A stretch of DNA of 64,000 nucleotides from Neoroseomonas terrae (GCF_018129025.1 NZ_JAAEDI010000001.1:124001-188000); one strand, 5' to 3'. Counted from the stretch's first letter, positions 8,686 to 18,678 are shown. Notes: generated by a model not told the origin, from the letters alone. Numbers and translations: made by a program.

Positions 8686-8716
8686 AGCGGCAACAGCGGC
8701 GATGTGCGCCGCAGGA

Positions 8717-9436
8717 CTATCGAAACAGGCGCCCGCAGGCGATCGATGATGTCGGGACCTGCAGCCGGCGAAGTGCCGCCCACAGCGATGCCTGGTTCGA
8801 CGTCACGACCGGGACGCCGAGGACTTCCTCCAGCGCTTCGATCTGATCGAGCACCAGCAGGTTCGTGCAGGAGATGAACACCGCGTCGCAGCCCGCGATG
8901 GTGTCGCGATTGCGGAGGACCAGCGCGGCGACATCTTCGGACGGGATGGCGCGGATCTGCTCGCTGACGGCGCAGCGGAAGGAATCATAGGCCGGTACTT
9001 CGAAGCCATGATGCGCGAGGAACTTCACCTCGTGCTCGTTCATGTCCTCGGGATAGGGCGTGACCATGAAGACGCGGCGGGCACCGACGGCGCGCAGCGC
9101 TTCGAGCACGGCGGTGGACGTCGTGAATGCGGGCACGCCGATCAGGCCGGTGATGCGGTCGGCGATCTTCGTCTCATTGCCGAAGCCGTCGAGGAAGGAG
9201 CCGCTGGTGCAGCCATACATGACGACGTCGGGCCGCGCATAGGCGAGGTCCGTCGCGGCGCGCATCGCGCTGTCGCCCATCGCCAGCAGGGATTCCTTCG
9301 TCAGCTTCGCTTCGGGCCGCGACAGGCGGTTGTGGTTGGTGACGACGCCATCGGGCAGGTAGCGCGGCAATTCGCGCTCCAGCGCCACATTGGCGGGCGG
9401 GGCGATGACGCCGATGCGCTTCACGTCGTTGTTCAT
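8717..9436 (-). CDS. Asp/Glu racemase superfamily protein (maleate isomerase / arylmalonate decarboxylase-like)
   Basis: A 239-residue cytosolic protein starting MNNDVKRIGVIAPPANVALE. Two catalytic-type cysteines occur in MYGCTSGSF and FISCTNL, as expected for the Asp/Glu racemase fold with a cysteine pair. The early PPAN and N-terminal layout resemble maleate cis-trans isomerase and arylmalonate decarboxylase rather than true glutamate racemase. It lies 13 bases after hyuB on the same strand, so it probably acts on the same carbon source as the hydantoinase pair, perhaps epimerising a substrate or isomerising a cis-unsaturated diacid. The frame extends upstream to 9496 but the ATG at 9436 best fits the family. 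Confidence 0.75.
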   Translation of the reverse strand: MNNDVKRIGVIAPPANVALERELPRYLPDGVVTNHNRLSRPEAKLTKESLLAMGDSAMRAATDLAYARPDVVMYGCTSGSFLDGFGNETKIADRITGLIGVPAFTTSTAVLEALRAVGARRVFMVTPYPEDMNEHEVKFLAHHGFEVPAYDSFRCAVSEQIRAIPSEDVAALVLRNRDTIAGCDAVFISCTNLLVLDQIEALEEVLGVPVVTSNQASLWAALRRLQVPTSSIACGRLFR

Positions 9437-9449
9437 CGCCCCATTCCCT

Positions 9450-11165
9450 TCAGCGCGCCGCGCGGCGCTTGGCGGTGGCGGCCGTGTCCGGCTCACCGGC
9501 GGCGGTCAGGACGACGCCGTAGTCTGCTTCGGCCTGTTCGCGTTCGATCATGCCGTAGCGGACGTCGCGCGCGACCTGGGCGGGATCACGCTCGAACGGG
9601 TCGCCATAGCCGCCGCCGCCGGGCATCTCCACGATCAGCCGGTCGCCGGCGGGGATCACCTGGAAGCCCTTGACCTTCATCGGCGTGCCGGATCCCAGCG
9701 ACAGCCGCCCGAGACCGCCCGGCGCGCCGCCGCTGCGGCCGCGGGCCGGGTACTCACCGCGTTCGAACCGTGCCTGGATGCCGAAGGCGGCGGGATCGCG
9801 ATTGGCGATTTCCATCCGCTGTCCGAGGCCGCCGCGCTGACGGCCCGCACCACCGGAACCCTTGCGGTACTCCTTGCGCCAGACGACGAGCGGCGTGATC
9901 GCCTCGGTGATCTCCACCGGCACGTTGCGCACGCCCGATGGGAAGGGTGTGGCCGACAGCCCGTCCTGCTGCGGCCGCGCACCGGCGCCGCCGGAGTGGA
10001 AGGTGGTGACGTTGAAGGTGCGGACGGCGGATCCTTCCGTGCCCGTCAGGCCGTGGCCGGCGAGCAGCGACAGGTTCCACAGGCTCGACGTGCCTTCCGC
10101 GGGCACCGTGCCGGGCATCGCCTGGTCGAGGCAGCCATAGACAACGTCCGGCAGCATGTGGCCGATCACCGAGCGCGCATACACCGCTGCCGGATGCGGC
10201 GCGTTGACGATAGTGTTTTCCGGCGCGGTGACGATCACCGCATCCAGCGTGCCGGTGTTGTTCGGGATCCACGGCGCCAGCGCGGCCTTCACGCCGAAGG
10301 AGGTATAGGCCTCCGTGTAGCAGATCGGGCAGTTGATCGCGAAGCGCGACAGGCCGGTGGTGCCGGCGTAGTCCACCAGCACGCGGTCGCCGGCGATGGT
10401 CAGCGTCGCGGCGAGCGTCACCGGCGCCTCGAAGCCGTCGATGGTCATGGTCGCGGACCAGGAACCCTGCGGCAGTTTCGCGATGACGTCGGCCATGGCG
10501 CGGCGGGATCGGGAGATGACTTCCTCGCCGAGATAGTCGAGATCGGCGAGGTTGAATTCCCGCATCATCTCGACCAGGCGCTTGCCGCCGGTCTCGTTGC
10601 AGGCAACGAGCGCGTAGATGTCGCCGACGACCTGCACGGGCTCGCGCACATTGGCGCGGACCATGCCGAGCAGGTCCTCGTTCATCACGCCCTGCCGTGC
10701 CAGGTACATCAGCGGGATGTAGAGGCCCTCGTGATAGACCTGCCGTCCCTCCGCGCTGACGCCGAGGCCGCCGATGTCGACGACATGCGTGGTGCAGGCG
10801 AAGAGCGCGATCGGCTGGCCGTCGAGGAAGATGGGCGTCACGACCGTCAGGTCGAACAGATGGCCGGTGCCCTTCCACGGGTCGTTGGTGATGAGGATGT
10901 CGCCATCCTTCAGCGTCTCCGCCGGGAAGGCGTCGAGGAAGTGGACGACCGAGCGCGCCATCGAGTTGATGTGCCCCGGCGTGCCCGTGACCGCCTGCGC
11001 CAGCATCCGGCCCTTCATGTCGAAGACGCCGGCGGAGATGTCGCCGGCCTCGCGCGCGGCGGTGGAGAAAGCGGTGCGGACCAGGGTCTGGGCCTGTTCC
11101 TCGACGACCGAGAGCAGGCGGTTCCAGAGGATCTGGATTTCGATCTCGCCGATCGCATTGCTCAT
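9450..11165 (-). CDS. hyuB: Hydantoinase B / oxoprolinase-type subunit
   Basis: A 571-residue protein with the HyuB/oxoprolinase C-terminal-half signatures: VRTAFSTAAREAGDISAGVFD, FLDAFPAETLKDGDILITND and HVVDIGG near the N-terminus, and a Gly-rich VEMPGGGGYGDPFERDP near the end. HyuA-HyuB complexes use ATP to open cyclic amides such as hydantoins or 5-oxoproline, or carboxylate ketones and acetophenones. Its start overlaps the hyuA stop by four bases (ATGA), so the two subunits are translationally coupled. The substrate is undetermined; the neighbouring racemase-like gene and Bug receptor hint at an amide or diacid. Confidence 0.85.
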   Translation of the reverse strand: MSNAIGEIEIQILWNRLLSVVEEQAQTLVRTAFSTAAREAGDISAGVFDMKGRMLAQAVTGTPGHINSMARSVVHFLDAFPAETLKDGDILITNDPWKGTGHLFDLTVVTPIFLDGQPIALFACTTHVVDIGGLGVSAEGRQVYHEGLYIPLMYLARQGVMNEDLLGMVRANVREPVQVVGDIYALVACNETGGKRLVEMMREFNLADLDYLGEEVISRSRRAMADVIAKLPQGSWSATMTIDGFEAPVTLAATLTIAGDRVLVDYAGTTGLSRFAINCPICYTEAYTSFGVKAALAPWIPNNTGTLDAVIVTAPENTIVNAPHPAAVYARSVIGHMLPDVVYGCLDQAMPGTVPAEGTSSLWNLSLLAGHGLTGTEGSAVRTFNVTTFHSGGAGARPQQDGLSATPFPSGVRNVPVEITEAITPLVVWRKEYRKGSGGAGRQRGGLGQRMEIANRDPAAFGIQARFERGEYPARGRSGGAPGGLGRLSLGSGTPMKVKGFQVIPAGDRLIVEMPGGGGYGDPFERDPAQVARDVRYGMIEREQAEADYGVVLTAAGEPDTAATAKRRAAR

Positions 11166-13243
11166 CGGGCGGTCCTTTCGATCAGCAGATGGCCGGCGGC
11201 GTTCGGGCCGGCGGTGAAGCCATCGGGCACCAGGGTGGAGGTCTCGGCTTCAACGATCACGGCAGGGCCGGCGATGCGGGCGCCGGGGGCGAGCGACGAG
11301 CGATCATAGATCGCAGCATCGACGGGGCCGCCGGTGCCGGGGTCGATGATGCGGCGCGTGCCGGCAGGCGCCGGTGCCTTGGCCGGGGTTGGATCGGCGA
11401 TGCGTGCGGGCAGGGGCTTCGCCTCGGCGAGCGACAACGTCCAGGTCAGTACCTCGATTTCGAGCTTCGGGATGATGCGGCCATAGAGCGCGTTGTAGGT
11501 GGCTTCGAAAGCCGCCTTGAACACGTCGAGGCTGGTGACGTCATAGGGGCCATCCGGCAGCGTCACCGCGACCTCATGCCCCTGGCCGCGATAGCGCATG
11601 AAGCCGGTGCGGATTTCCTGCAGCTTGGCGCCCGGGGCGCCGAGGCGCACCACGGCCTCAGCTTCCGCGCGCATCGATTCGTACAGGCCGTTGATGAGCG
11701 GTGCATCGAAGGCGTTGAGGCTGACGAGGCGCGTGCGCACCACCTCATACCCGATCGGCGCGCCGAGGAAGCCGTGCGCGGAACCGACGCCGGCGCCGAC
11801 CGGCACCAGCACGCGATCCATGCCGAGCTTCGCCGCCATGCGCGCCGCATGCAGCGGCGCAGCACCCCCGAAGGCGATCATGGTGCGGCCGGCGGTCTCC
11901 TTGCCGTTCTCGACGGCATGGACGCGCGCGGCGGACGCCATGGTTTCCGTCACGATCTCGGTGATGCCGAGAGCGGCGGTTTCCGGCGTCATGGACAGCG
12001 GCGTCGCGACGGAGCTCGTGCAGGCGGTGACCGAGGCCTTCGGGTCGAGCGTAATGTAGCCGCCGGCGAAGAGGGCAGGGTCGATCCAGGACAGCACGAG
12101 GTCGGCGTCCGTGACGGTCGGGTTCGTGCCGCCGCGGCCGTAGCAGGCCGGGCCGGGCATCGACCCCGCGCTGTCTGGACCGACCGTGATGCGGCCGAGG
12201 CCATCCACGCGCGCGATGGAGCCGCCGCCGGCGCCGATCTCGACCATGTCGATCACCGGGATGCGCACCGGAATGCCGCTGCCCTTCACGAAGCGCGCGG
12301 CGCGGGCGATCTCGAAGTGCCGGGCCTGCTGCGGCTTCATGTCGTCGATCAGCGTGATCTTCGCCGTCGTGCCGCCCATGTCGAAGGCCAGCGCGCGGTC
12401 GATGCCGTTCTCGGCGGCCAGGATCTGCGCGAGGATCGCGCCGCCGGCCGGGCCGGATTCCACCAGCCGGATCGGGAAGCGGCGCGCGGTCTCTACCGTG
12501 GTGATGCCGCCCGAGGACATGATGAGCAGCAGCGGGCAGGTTGAGCCCAGCGACTTCAACCCATCCTCCAGCCGCCGCAGATAGCTTTCCATCAGCGGCA
12601 GGACGTAGGCGTTGGCGACGGTGGTCGAGGTGCGCTCGTATTCGCGGATCTCGGGGCAGACCTCGGAGGAGATCGCGATCACCTCCTCCGGCAGGTACCG
12701 GGCGAGGATCTCGCGCGCGCGCTTTTCATGAGCGTCATTCTGGTAGGCGTGCAGGAAGCAGACGGCGAGCGCCTCGATGCCTTCCGCCTTGGCAGCGGCG
12801 CCGATGCGGTCGAGCGCAGCTTCCTCCATCGGCAGCAGCACCTCGCCATCGGCGGCGACGCGCTCGGGCACCTCGAAGCGCAAGGGGCGCGGCACCAGTG
12901 GCTCGGGGCGCTCCATGTAGAGATCATATTGCTCGAAACGGTGCTCGTAGGCGATTTCGAGGGAATCGCGGAAGCCTTCCGTCGTGACCAGCGCGGTCTT
13001 GGCGCCCTTGCGCTCGATCAGCGCATTGGTCGCGAGCGTCGTGCCGTGGATGACGAGGGCCAGATCCGCCGCCGTGATGCCGGCCTGGGCCAGGATGGCG
13101 GCGGTGCCTTCCAGCACCGCGCGTTCCGGCGCGTCATGCGTGGTGAGGACCTTGGTGGAGAGAGACCTGTCGGGCAAAGCGAGAACGAGGTCGGTGAAAG
13201 TGCCGCCGATATCGACGGCGAGGCGCGCAGTCTTGGTCATCAT
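11162..13243 (-). CDS. hyuA: Hydantoinase A / oxoprolinase-type subunit
   Basis: A 693-residue ATP-binding subunit. The N-terminus shows the actin-like ATPase phosphate loop LAVDIGGTFTDLVLA, with VIHGTTLATNALIERKGA following, and ALAFDMGGTTAKI near residue 280 is the second phosphate-binding loop. With HyuB it forms the ATP-dependent hydantoinase/oxoprolinase (or related acetone/acetophenone carboxylase) complex. Tandem ATGATG starts at 13243 and 13240 both sit behind an AAGGGAC ribosome site. It is preceded by a Bug receptor gene 42 bases upstream on the same strand, giving the order Bug, hyuA, hyuB, racemase-like. Confidence 0.87.
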   Translation of the reverse strand: MMTKTARLAVDIGGTFTDLVLALPDRSLSTKVLTTHDAPERAVLEGTAAILAQAGITAADLALVIHGTTLATNALIERKGAKTALVTTEGFRDSLEIAYEHRFEQYDLYMERPEPLVPRPLRFEVPERVAADGEVLLPMEEAALDRIGAAAKAEGIEALAVCFLHAYQNDAHEKRAREILARYLPEEVIAISSEVCPEIREYERTSTTVANAYVLPLMESYLRRLEDGLKSLGSTCPLLLIMSSGGITTVETARRFPIRLVESGPAGGAILAQILAAENGIDRALAFDMGGTTAKITLIDDMKPQQARHFEIARAARFVKGSGIPVRIPVIDMVEIGAGGGSIARVDGLGRITVGPDSAGSMPGPACYGRGGTNPTVTDADLVLSWIDPALFAGGYITLDPKASVTACTSSVATPLSMTPETAALGITEIVTETMASAARVHAVENGKETAGRTMIAFGGAAPLHAARMAAKLGMDRVLVPVGAGVGSAHGFLGAPIGYEVVRTRLVSLNAFDAPLINGLYESMRAEAEAVVRLGAPGAKLQEIRTGFMRYRGQGHEVAVTLPDGPYDVTSLDVFKAAFEATYNALYGRIIPKLEIEVLTWTLSLAEAKPLPARIADPTPAKAPAPAGTRRIIDPGTGGPVDAAIYDRSSLAPGARIAGPAVIVEAETSTLVPDGFTAGPNAAGHLLIERTAR

Positions 13244-13285
13244 GTCCCTTGCAGCGGTAAAAGCGAGCGGCAGGAGGCGCCCGCG

Positions 13286-14251
13286 TCAGTCGGCGCGGAT
13301 GTTGGCGGCCTGGACGACGGCCCGCCAGGTCTCCAGCTCGTTCCGCACGAAGGCGGCGAAGGGGACGGGGGGCATCGGCGCGGCGTCGAAGCCGAGGCGG
13401 CCGAGCATTTCCTGGATCTCGGGCCGGGCGAGGACCTTCGCGATGTCGGCGGCCAGGCGGTTGCGGATCGGTTCCGGGGTGTCAGGCGCGGAGACGATGC
13501 CGTACCAGTTGGAGATGTCGAAGTTCGGCACCTCGGCCCCGACGGAGGGTGTCTGCGGGGAGGCCGCCCAGGGCGTGGCCGAGCTCACGGCGAGCAGGCG
13601 GAGCTGTCCCTGTTGGACCATCGGCCAAGCCGAGGAATCGGAGAAGAAGATGTCCACATTGCCGGCGATTAGGTCGGTCAGCGCCGGGCCGGTGCCACGA
13701 TAAGGAACATGCACCATGTTGGTGCCGAGGCGCAGGTTCATCAGCTCGCCCGCGAGGTGCGTGCCGGTGCCGACGCCGCCCGAGGCAAAGCGGATGGCAT
13801 CCGGTTGGCGCTTGATGAGGGCGACGAACTCCGCAAGGTTCTGCGCCGCGAGGCTGTTGCGGCACACCAGCAGCAATGGACTGCGGGTGACCATGCTGAT
13901 GTAGCTGAGGGTCAGCGGATCGTATGGCGTCGGCCGCACGACAGGGCCGGCCGTCATGTTGCCGGGGCTCACCAATGTCATCGCATAGCCGTCGGGCGGC
14001 GACTTCGCCACGGCGTCGACGCCGATCGCGCCGCCGGCGCCGGCGCGGTTCTCCACCACAACGGGCTGGCCAAGCAGTGCGCCCAGCGGTTCGGAGAGGA
14101 TCCGACCCACCGCGTCGACGCCACCACCAGGAGCGAAGGGAACGATGAGGCGCACAGGGCGTGTCGGATAGGATTGGGCGCGCGCAGGGCGCGCAACGCC
14201 GGCAGCGAGCGCGGCGCCGGCGAGGATGCGACGGGTGATCGACGGGCTCAT
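13286..14251 (-). CDS. Bug/TctC-family periplasmic solute-binding protein
   Basis: A 321-residue exported protein with a signal peptide ending near ARPARAQS. Family signatures include VRLIVPFAPGGGVDAVGR, GQPVVVENRAGAGGAIG, KSPPDGYAM and VPYRGTGPALTDLIAG. It is the first gene of the Bug-hyuA-hyuB-racemase operon, so it is the likely capture protein for the compound that HyuAB opens. No membrane transporter subunits are adjacent. Its upstream region (14252-14484) is shared with the divergent aminotransferase gene. Confidence 0.88.
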   Translation of the reverse strand: MSPSITRRILAGAALAAGVARPARAQSYPTRPVRLIVPFAPGGGVDAVGRILSEPLGALLGQPVVVENRAGAGGAIGVDAVAKSPPDGYAMTLVSPGNMTAGPVVRPTPYDPLTLSYISMVTRSPLLLVCRNSLAAQNLAEFVALIKRQPDAIRFASGGVGTGTHLAGELMNLRLGTNMVHVPYRGTGPALTDLIAGNVDIFFSDSSAWPMVQQGQLRLLAVSSATPWAASPQTPSVGAEVPNFDISNWYGIVSAPDTPEPIRNRLAADIAKVLARPEIQEMLGRLGFDAAPMPPVPFAAFVRNELETWRAVVQAANIRAD

Positions 14252-14484
14252 CGATGCAGAACTCCTGTGCGATGGCCGTGACGGAGGCAGTCCCGATGGC
14301 GATCCGGTCGTTCACTGCCGGCAGCCTGGACGCGGAGCCTAGACCGGCATCGGCGAAGGGGGAATGGGGCAGGCACGGGAGAATGTGAAGTGCTCACCCT
14401 GCGGTCTTCGCACTTTCCTCCGGCGCCAAGCCGCGCGACGATGCCCGCGACATCATTCCCACCCAGCAGCCGCGAGGTGCCGCC

Positions 14485-15879
14485 ATGTCCCTGACCAACC
14501 AGCCCGATCCCGAGGCGCGCCGCCGCGTCGTCGCGCAGGACCTGCAGAACGTGATGCATCCGATCGTGCAGCATCGCGCGCTGGAGACGTCCCAGATCGT
14601 CGTCACCGGCGGCCAGGGTTCGACCATCATCGATGCGGATGGCACCACCTATCTCGACGCCATGGCCGGGTTGTGGTGCGTGAACATCGGCTATGGCCGC
14701 TCTGAACTCGCCGAGATCGCGGCCGAGCAGATGCAGCAGATCGCGTACTACCCGCATACGGCGATGAACCTGCCCGCGGCGCGGCTCGGCGAGCAGATCA
14801 ACGGGCTGATGGGGGGCGGATACCACAGCTACTTCGCCAACTCGGGATCGGAGGCGAATGAGGCGGGATTCAAGATCGCGCGGCAATACGCGAAGCATGA
14901 ATTCCCCGGCCAGTTTCGCTTCAAGACCATTGCCCGGCAGTATGCGTATCACGGAACGACGCTCGCGACGCTCGCCGCCGGCGGCATGGGCGAGCGCAAG
15001 ACGAAGTTCGAACCCTATGCAGGCGAATTCATTCATGTGCCGGCACCAACCTGCTACCGCTGCCCGCTCGGGCTGGAATCCGGCAGCTGCGGCATGGCCT
15101 GCGCAAAGCTGATCGAGACGACGATTCTTGCCGAAGGCCCGCAGACGGTCGCGGAGATCATTGTCGAGCCGATCATGTCCGCCGTCGGCGTCGCGGTGCC
15201 GCCGGACGAATACCTGCCTTATGTCGAGAGCATCTGCCGCAAGTACGACGTGCTGCTGCATGTCGATGAGGTGATCAACGGCTTCGGCCGCACCGGCAAG
15301 ATGTTCGCCCACCAGCATTACGGCATCAGCCCGGACATCATGGCGATCGCGAAGGGTATCGTCTCGGCCTACTTGCCCATCGCCGCGACCGTGGTGAAGG
15401 ACAAGGTGTTCGAGAGTTTCCTCGGCGAGGTCGCGGAAGCGCGCCAGGTGATGCAGGTGAACACCTATGGCGGGCATCCGGTCGCGGCGGCCGTTGCGGT
15501 ACGCAACATCGAGATCATGCTGGAGGAGAAGCTGCCCGAACGCGCCGCGACCATGGGCGCCTATCTCATGGACGGCTTCAGGGACCGCCTGTTCCGCCAT
15601 GGCATCGTGGGCGATGTCCGGGGCAAGGGGCTGTTGATCGGCATCGAGCTCGTCACCGATCGGGAGAGCAAGGTGCAGCTCGACGGTGCGCTGGTGCAGG
15701 GGGTGGTGGATTTCTGCAAGGCGAATGGCGTGATCGTCGGGAGGTCCGGCGGAGGGGTACGGCATTCCAACACCATCGTGCTGTCGCCGCCGCTGGTGAT
15801 CACGAAGACCGAATGCGACACGCTGATCGAGGTGCTGGACAAGGCACTGGAGGCGACGGTCGCGAAGCTGAAAGGCTAA
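14485..15879 (+). CDS. Class III pyridoxal-phosphate aminotransferase (omega-/taurine:pyruvate-like)
   Basis: A 464-residue aminotransferase. It has the class III cofactor signature LLHVDEVINGFGRTGKMF and the Schiff-base lysine region MAIAKGIVSAYLPIA, plus SGSEANEAGFKIARQY early on. The YRCPLGLESGSCG insertion is reminiscent of taurine:pyruvate and related omega-aminotransferases, but the amino donor cannot be fixed. It is followed on the same strand by a DadA-like FAD oxidoreductase (72 bases) and an M81 peptidase gene (3 bases), so the trio may process an amine or amino-acid derivative. Divergent from the Bug-hyuAB operon. Confidence 0.8.
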   Translation: MSLTNQPDPEARRRVVAQDLQNVMHPIVQHRALETSQIVVTGGQGSTIIDADGTTYLDAMAGLWCVNIGYGRSELAEIAAEQMQQIAYYPHTAMNLPAARLGEQINGLMGGGYHSYFANSGSEANEAGFKIARQYAKHEFPGQFRFKTIARQYAYHGTTLATLAAGGMGERKTKFEPYAGEFIHVPAPTCYRCPLGLESGSCGMACAKLIETTILAEGPQTVAEIIVEPIMSAVGVAVPPDEYLPYVESICRKYDVLLHVDEVINGFGRTGKMFAHQHYGISPDIMAIAKGIVSAYLPIAATVVKDKVFESFLGEVAEARQVMQVNTYGGHPVAAAVAVRNIEIMLEEKLPERAATMGAYLMDGFRDRLFRHGIVGDVRGKGLLIGIELVTDRESKVQLDGALVQGVVDFCKANGVIVGRSGGGVRHSNTIVLSPPLVITKTECDTLIEVLDKALEATVAKLKG

Positions 15880-15951
15880 GCCGACATGCCCCCTCGCCAT
15901 GCCGCGCCGCCGGACTAGAATGCATGCGGTGGATGCGGGGGCCTTGGCGGC

Positions 15952-17193
15952 ATGCCTTCTTCAGTGATCGTTCTCGGCGCGGGTATGGTCGGGGTGTCCG
16001 TGGCGCTGCACCTGCGGCGCCGCGGCCATGACGTGCTGCTGGTGGACCGGCAGGAGCCGGGCCTCGGGGCATCCTTCGGCAATGGCGGGCTGATCCAGCG
16101 CGAGGCGGTGCACCCGCACGCCTTCCCGCGCAACGCCGCCGAGATTATGCGCATCGCGCGCAACCGGTCGATTGACGCCTACTACCACTGGGGCGCGCTG
16201 CCGGGGCTGGCCACCCCGCTGCTGCGGTACTGGTGGCATTCGGAGCCGCAGCGCTATGCCCGTATTGCCGAGGCTTATGCGAAGCTGATCGAGACCTGCC
16301 TCGACGAGCACTACGCCTTCGCGCGCGACACCGACGCGATGCCGCTGCTGCGGCCGATCGGTTGGATCCGGATGTTCTCGGACGAGGCAACCTTCGGCCT
16401 GGCCCTGCGGCAGGCGGAGGAAGGACAGCGGCTGCATGGCGTCAACTTCGCCTCGATGGACGGCAAGGCGTTGGCCGAGGCGGAGCCGGCATTGCTGAAG
16501 GCGCGCTTCGGGGCGATCCACTGGACCGATCCAGTATCGTGCAGCGACCCCCACGCGCTGGTCATGGCCTATGCGCGGCAGTTCGAGGAAGCGGGCGGGC
16601 GCTTCGTCATGGGGGATGCGACGTCCCTGTCCCGTGCCGGCGCAGGCTGGCGCGTGCAGACGGCCGATGGGCCGAACGACGCAGAGAAGGTCGTCGTGGC
16701 CCTCGGCGCCTTCGCGAACAAGGTGACGAAGCCGCTCGGCTACGATCCGCCAACCTTCGGCAAGCGCGGCTATCACAAGCACTTCGCCCTGCAGGGCAAC
16801 GCGGTGCTGAACCGGCCCGTGCTGGATACCGAAAGCGCCTTCCTCCTCGCACCGATGCGCGCCGGCGTGCGGCTGACGACCGGCGCGGAGTTCGCCGGCA
16901 TCGATGAGGCGCCGACACCAGTGCAGCTGGCCCGCGCCGAACCCGTGGCGCGCACGCTGCTGCCGCTGGGCGATGCGGTGGAGACCCAGCCCTGGATGGG
17001 CGTGCGCCCCTGTACGCCGGACATGCTGCCGATCATCGGCAGGCTGCCGAAGCAGGACGGCGTCTGGTGCGCCTTCGGTCATGCGCATCAGGGCTTCACG
17101 CTCGGGCCGACCACCGGCCGTCTGGTCGCCGAGATGATGGACGGTGAGACGCCGTTCATCGACCCCACGCCCTATCGCCCGGAGCGTTTCTGA
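15952..17193 (+). CDS. FAD-dependent oxidoreductase, D-amino-acid dehydrogenase (DadA)-like
   Basis: A 413-residue flavoprotein beginning with a Rossmann dinucleotide fold (VIVLGAGMVGVSVALHLRRR) and an acidic ribose-binding end (VLLVDRQEPG). The late segment GVRPCTPDMLPIIGRLP followed by FGHAHQGFTLGPTTG is typical of the DAAO/DadA group, which oxidises D-amino acids or N-substituted glycines and passes electrons to the respiratory chain. It ends three bases before the M81 peptidase gene and follows an aminotransferase gene, so an amino-acid substrate is plausible. Confidence 0.82.
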   Translation: MPSSVIVLGAGMVGVSVALHLRRRGHDVLLVDRQEPGLGASFGNGGLIQREAVHPHAFPRNAAEIMRIARNRSIDAYYHWGALPGLATPLLRYWWHSEPQRYARIAEAYAKLIETCLDEHYAFARDTDAMPLLRPIGWIRMFSDEATFGLALRQAEEGQRLHGVNFASMDGKALAEAEPALLKARFGAIHWTDPVSCSDPHALVMAYARQFEEAGGRFVMGDATSLSRAGAGWRVQTADGPNDAEKVVVALGAFANKVTKPLGYDPPTFGKRGYHKHFALQGNAVLNRPVLDTESAFLLAPMRAGVRLTTGAEFAGIDEAPTPVQLARAEPVARTLLPLGDAVETQPWMGVRPCTPDMLPIIGRLPKQDGVWCAFGHAHQGFTLGPTTGRLVAEMMDGETPFIDPTPYRPERF

Positions 17194-17196
17194 ACC

Positions 17197-18678
17197 ATGC
17201 GCATCGCCGTCCTGCAGTTCGCGCATGAGACCGTCACCTTCCTGCCCTTCGACACGACCGAGGACGACTTCCGTTATCCGGGGTCGCCCGCCGTCGGGGA
17301 GGCGCTGCTGGCGACCGACCCGAAGGGGTACATGGGCGGCTTCGTGCAGGTGGCGCGCGAATTCGATGGCGTGGAGCTGGTCGGGATCGAATCGCCGCTC
17401 TGGCCGAAAACCGGCACCGGCTCCGGCTGGATCACCAACGAGGCGTTCGAGACTTTCGTCGGCAATCAGATCGAGGCCTTGAAGGCGCGGGGGCCGTTCG
17501 ACGGCGCCTATCTCGCGCTGCACGGCGCGATGGGCGTGCGCGGCGTGCCGCGGCCGGAGGCGGAGATCGCGAAGCGCGTCCGCGCGGCGCTTGGGCCGCA
17601 GGCACGCATCAGCGCGACCTTCGATCCGCACGGCAATGAGGATGAGGAATTCCTCCGCCACGCTGACCTTGCCTTCGCGGTGAAGTTCTTCCCGCATTAC
17701 GACATGCATTTGCAGGGGCAGCGGGCTGCGCGGATGCTGGTGCGGGCGATCCGTGGCGACTACCGCCCCGCCAGCGTGACCCGCAAGCTGCCGATCCTAG
17801 CGCCGACGGTGATGATGTGGACCGGGGCGCCGCCCTGGTCGGAGCTGATCCAGCGCGCGCTGGTGTGGGAAGCGCGGGAGCCGGATCTCTTCGTCAACGT
17901 CTATTTCGGCTTTCCGTGGTCGGACGTGCCGGATGCCGGCATGACGTTCCAGGTGATCGCGAACGACAATCCGGCGCTGGCGGAACGCGTCGCGGAAGAC
18001 ATGGCGGGCTGGGCGTGGCGGCGCCGGGCGGATCTGGTGAAGGCCGCCACGGTGCATCGTATCCGTGACGGCGTGACGCGTGCGAAGCAGGCCGTCGCGG
18101 AAGGGCGCGAGCCGGTTGTGTTGGCCGACCACAGCGACCGCTCGGGCTACGCGACTTGGCTGCTGCGCGAGGTGATGGATCAGGGGCTGTCACGCACGTT
18201 GATCGCAACCATCGCGGCGCCGGAGGCGATCGCGTCCCTGGCCGGCGCGAAGCCCGGCGACGCCGTTGATGTCGAGATCGGCGGCCGCGTCGATCCCTCG
18301 GCCGGGGAGCCGGTGCGGATCGTGGGCCAGGTGCTGCTGGTCTCGGATGCGACGACGTCGCGGGCGAAGGGGAAGGGCCAGAACTGGATCGCCATCCGTT
18401 TCGGCGACCGCAACGTCGTCGTGCTGAGTCCCTTCCTCGTGCAGATCATGGAGCCTGACGAGCTTTGGGGCCTCGGGCTGCGCGCGGCCGATTACGACGT
18501 CATCGCCATCAAGTCGCGCGTGCATTTCCGCCGCGGCTTCGACGACAGCGGCTTCGCACCGACCATCCTGCTGGTCGAGCCGGACGAACCCTTCCTGGGC
18601 ACCGTGCGGCTCGACGCGCTTCCTTACGAGCATCTGCGACCCGCCGACTACTATCCCTACGGCGGCCCGGCGGATTAG
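17197..18678 (+). CDS. M81-family metallopeptidase (microcystinase C/MlrC-like)
   Basis: A 493-residue protein with the M81 N-terminal domain (MRIAVLQFAHETVTFLP, DGAYLALHGAMGVRG, FDPHGNED) and the MlrC C-terminal domain. FDPHGN holds the metal-binding Asp and His. The segment normally reading ADNPGGG is ADHSDRSG here, placing it in a divergent branch. MlrC removes terminal residues from linearised microcystin peptides, but most homologues act on unknown substrates in small-molecule catabolism. It follows the DadA-like gene by 3 bases. Its stop overlaps the stop of the convergent enoyl-CoA hydratase gene by four bases. Confidence 0.82.
   Translation: MRIAVLQFAHETVTFLPFDTTEDDFRYPGSPAVGEALLATDPKGYMGGFVQVAREFDGVELVGIESPLWPKTGTGSGWITNEAFETFVGNQIEALKARGPFDGAYLALHGAMGVRGVPRPEAEIAKRVRAALGPQARISATFDPHGNEDEEFLRHADLAFAVKFFPHYDMHLQGQRAARMLVRAIRGDYRPASVTRKLPILAPTVMMWTGAPPWSELIQRALVWEAREPDLFVNVYFGFPWSDVPDAGMTFQVIANDNPALAERVAEDMAGWAWRRRADLVKAATVHRIRDGVTRAKQAVAEGREPVVLADHSDRSGYATWLLREVMDQGLSRTLIATIAAPEAIASLAGAKPGDAVDVEIGGRVDPSAGEPVRIVGQVLLVSDATTSRAKGKGQNWIAIRFGDRNVVVLSPFLVQIMEPDELWGLGLRAADYDVIAIKSRVHFRRGFDDSGFAPTILLVEPDEPFLGTVRLDALPYEHLRPADYYPYGGPAD

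Larger units (their letters stand above)
8405..8716. other. Gene-free stretch with hairpins and a dispersed repeat
   Basis: Between the convergent oxygenase and racemase-like genes there is no convincing coding frame. It holds a 9-bp hairpin at 8465-8485 and one copy of the 59-bp double-hairpin repeat at 8627-8685. The open frames crossing it are made by the repeat and GC bias. Confidence 0.7.

Noticed and set aside
8253-8783. Open frames passing through the first 59-bp repeat
   Set aside because: Similar peptides arise wherever the repeat occurs because its hairpins lack stops; this is not evidence for a protein.
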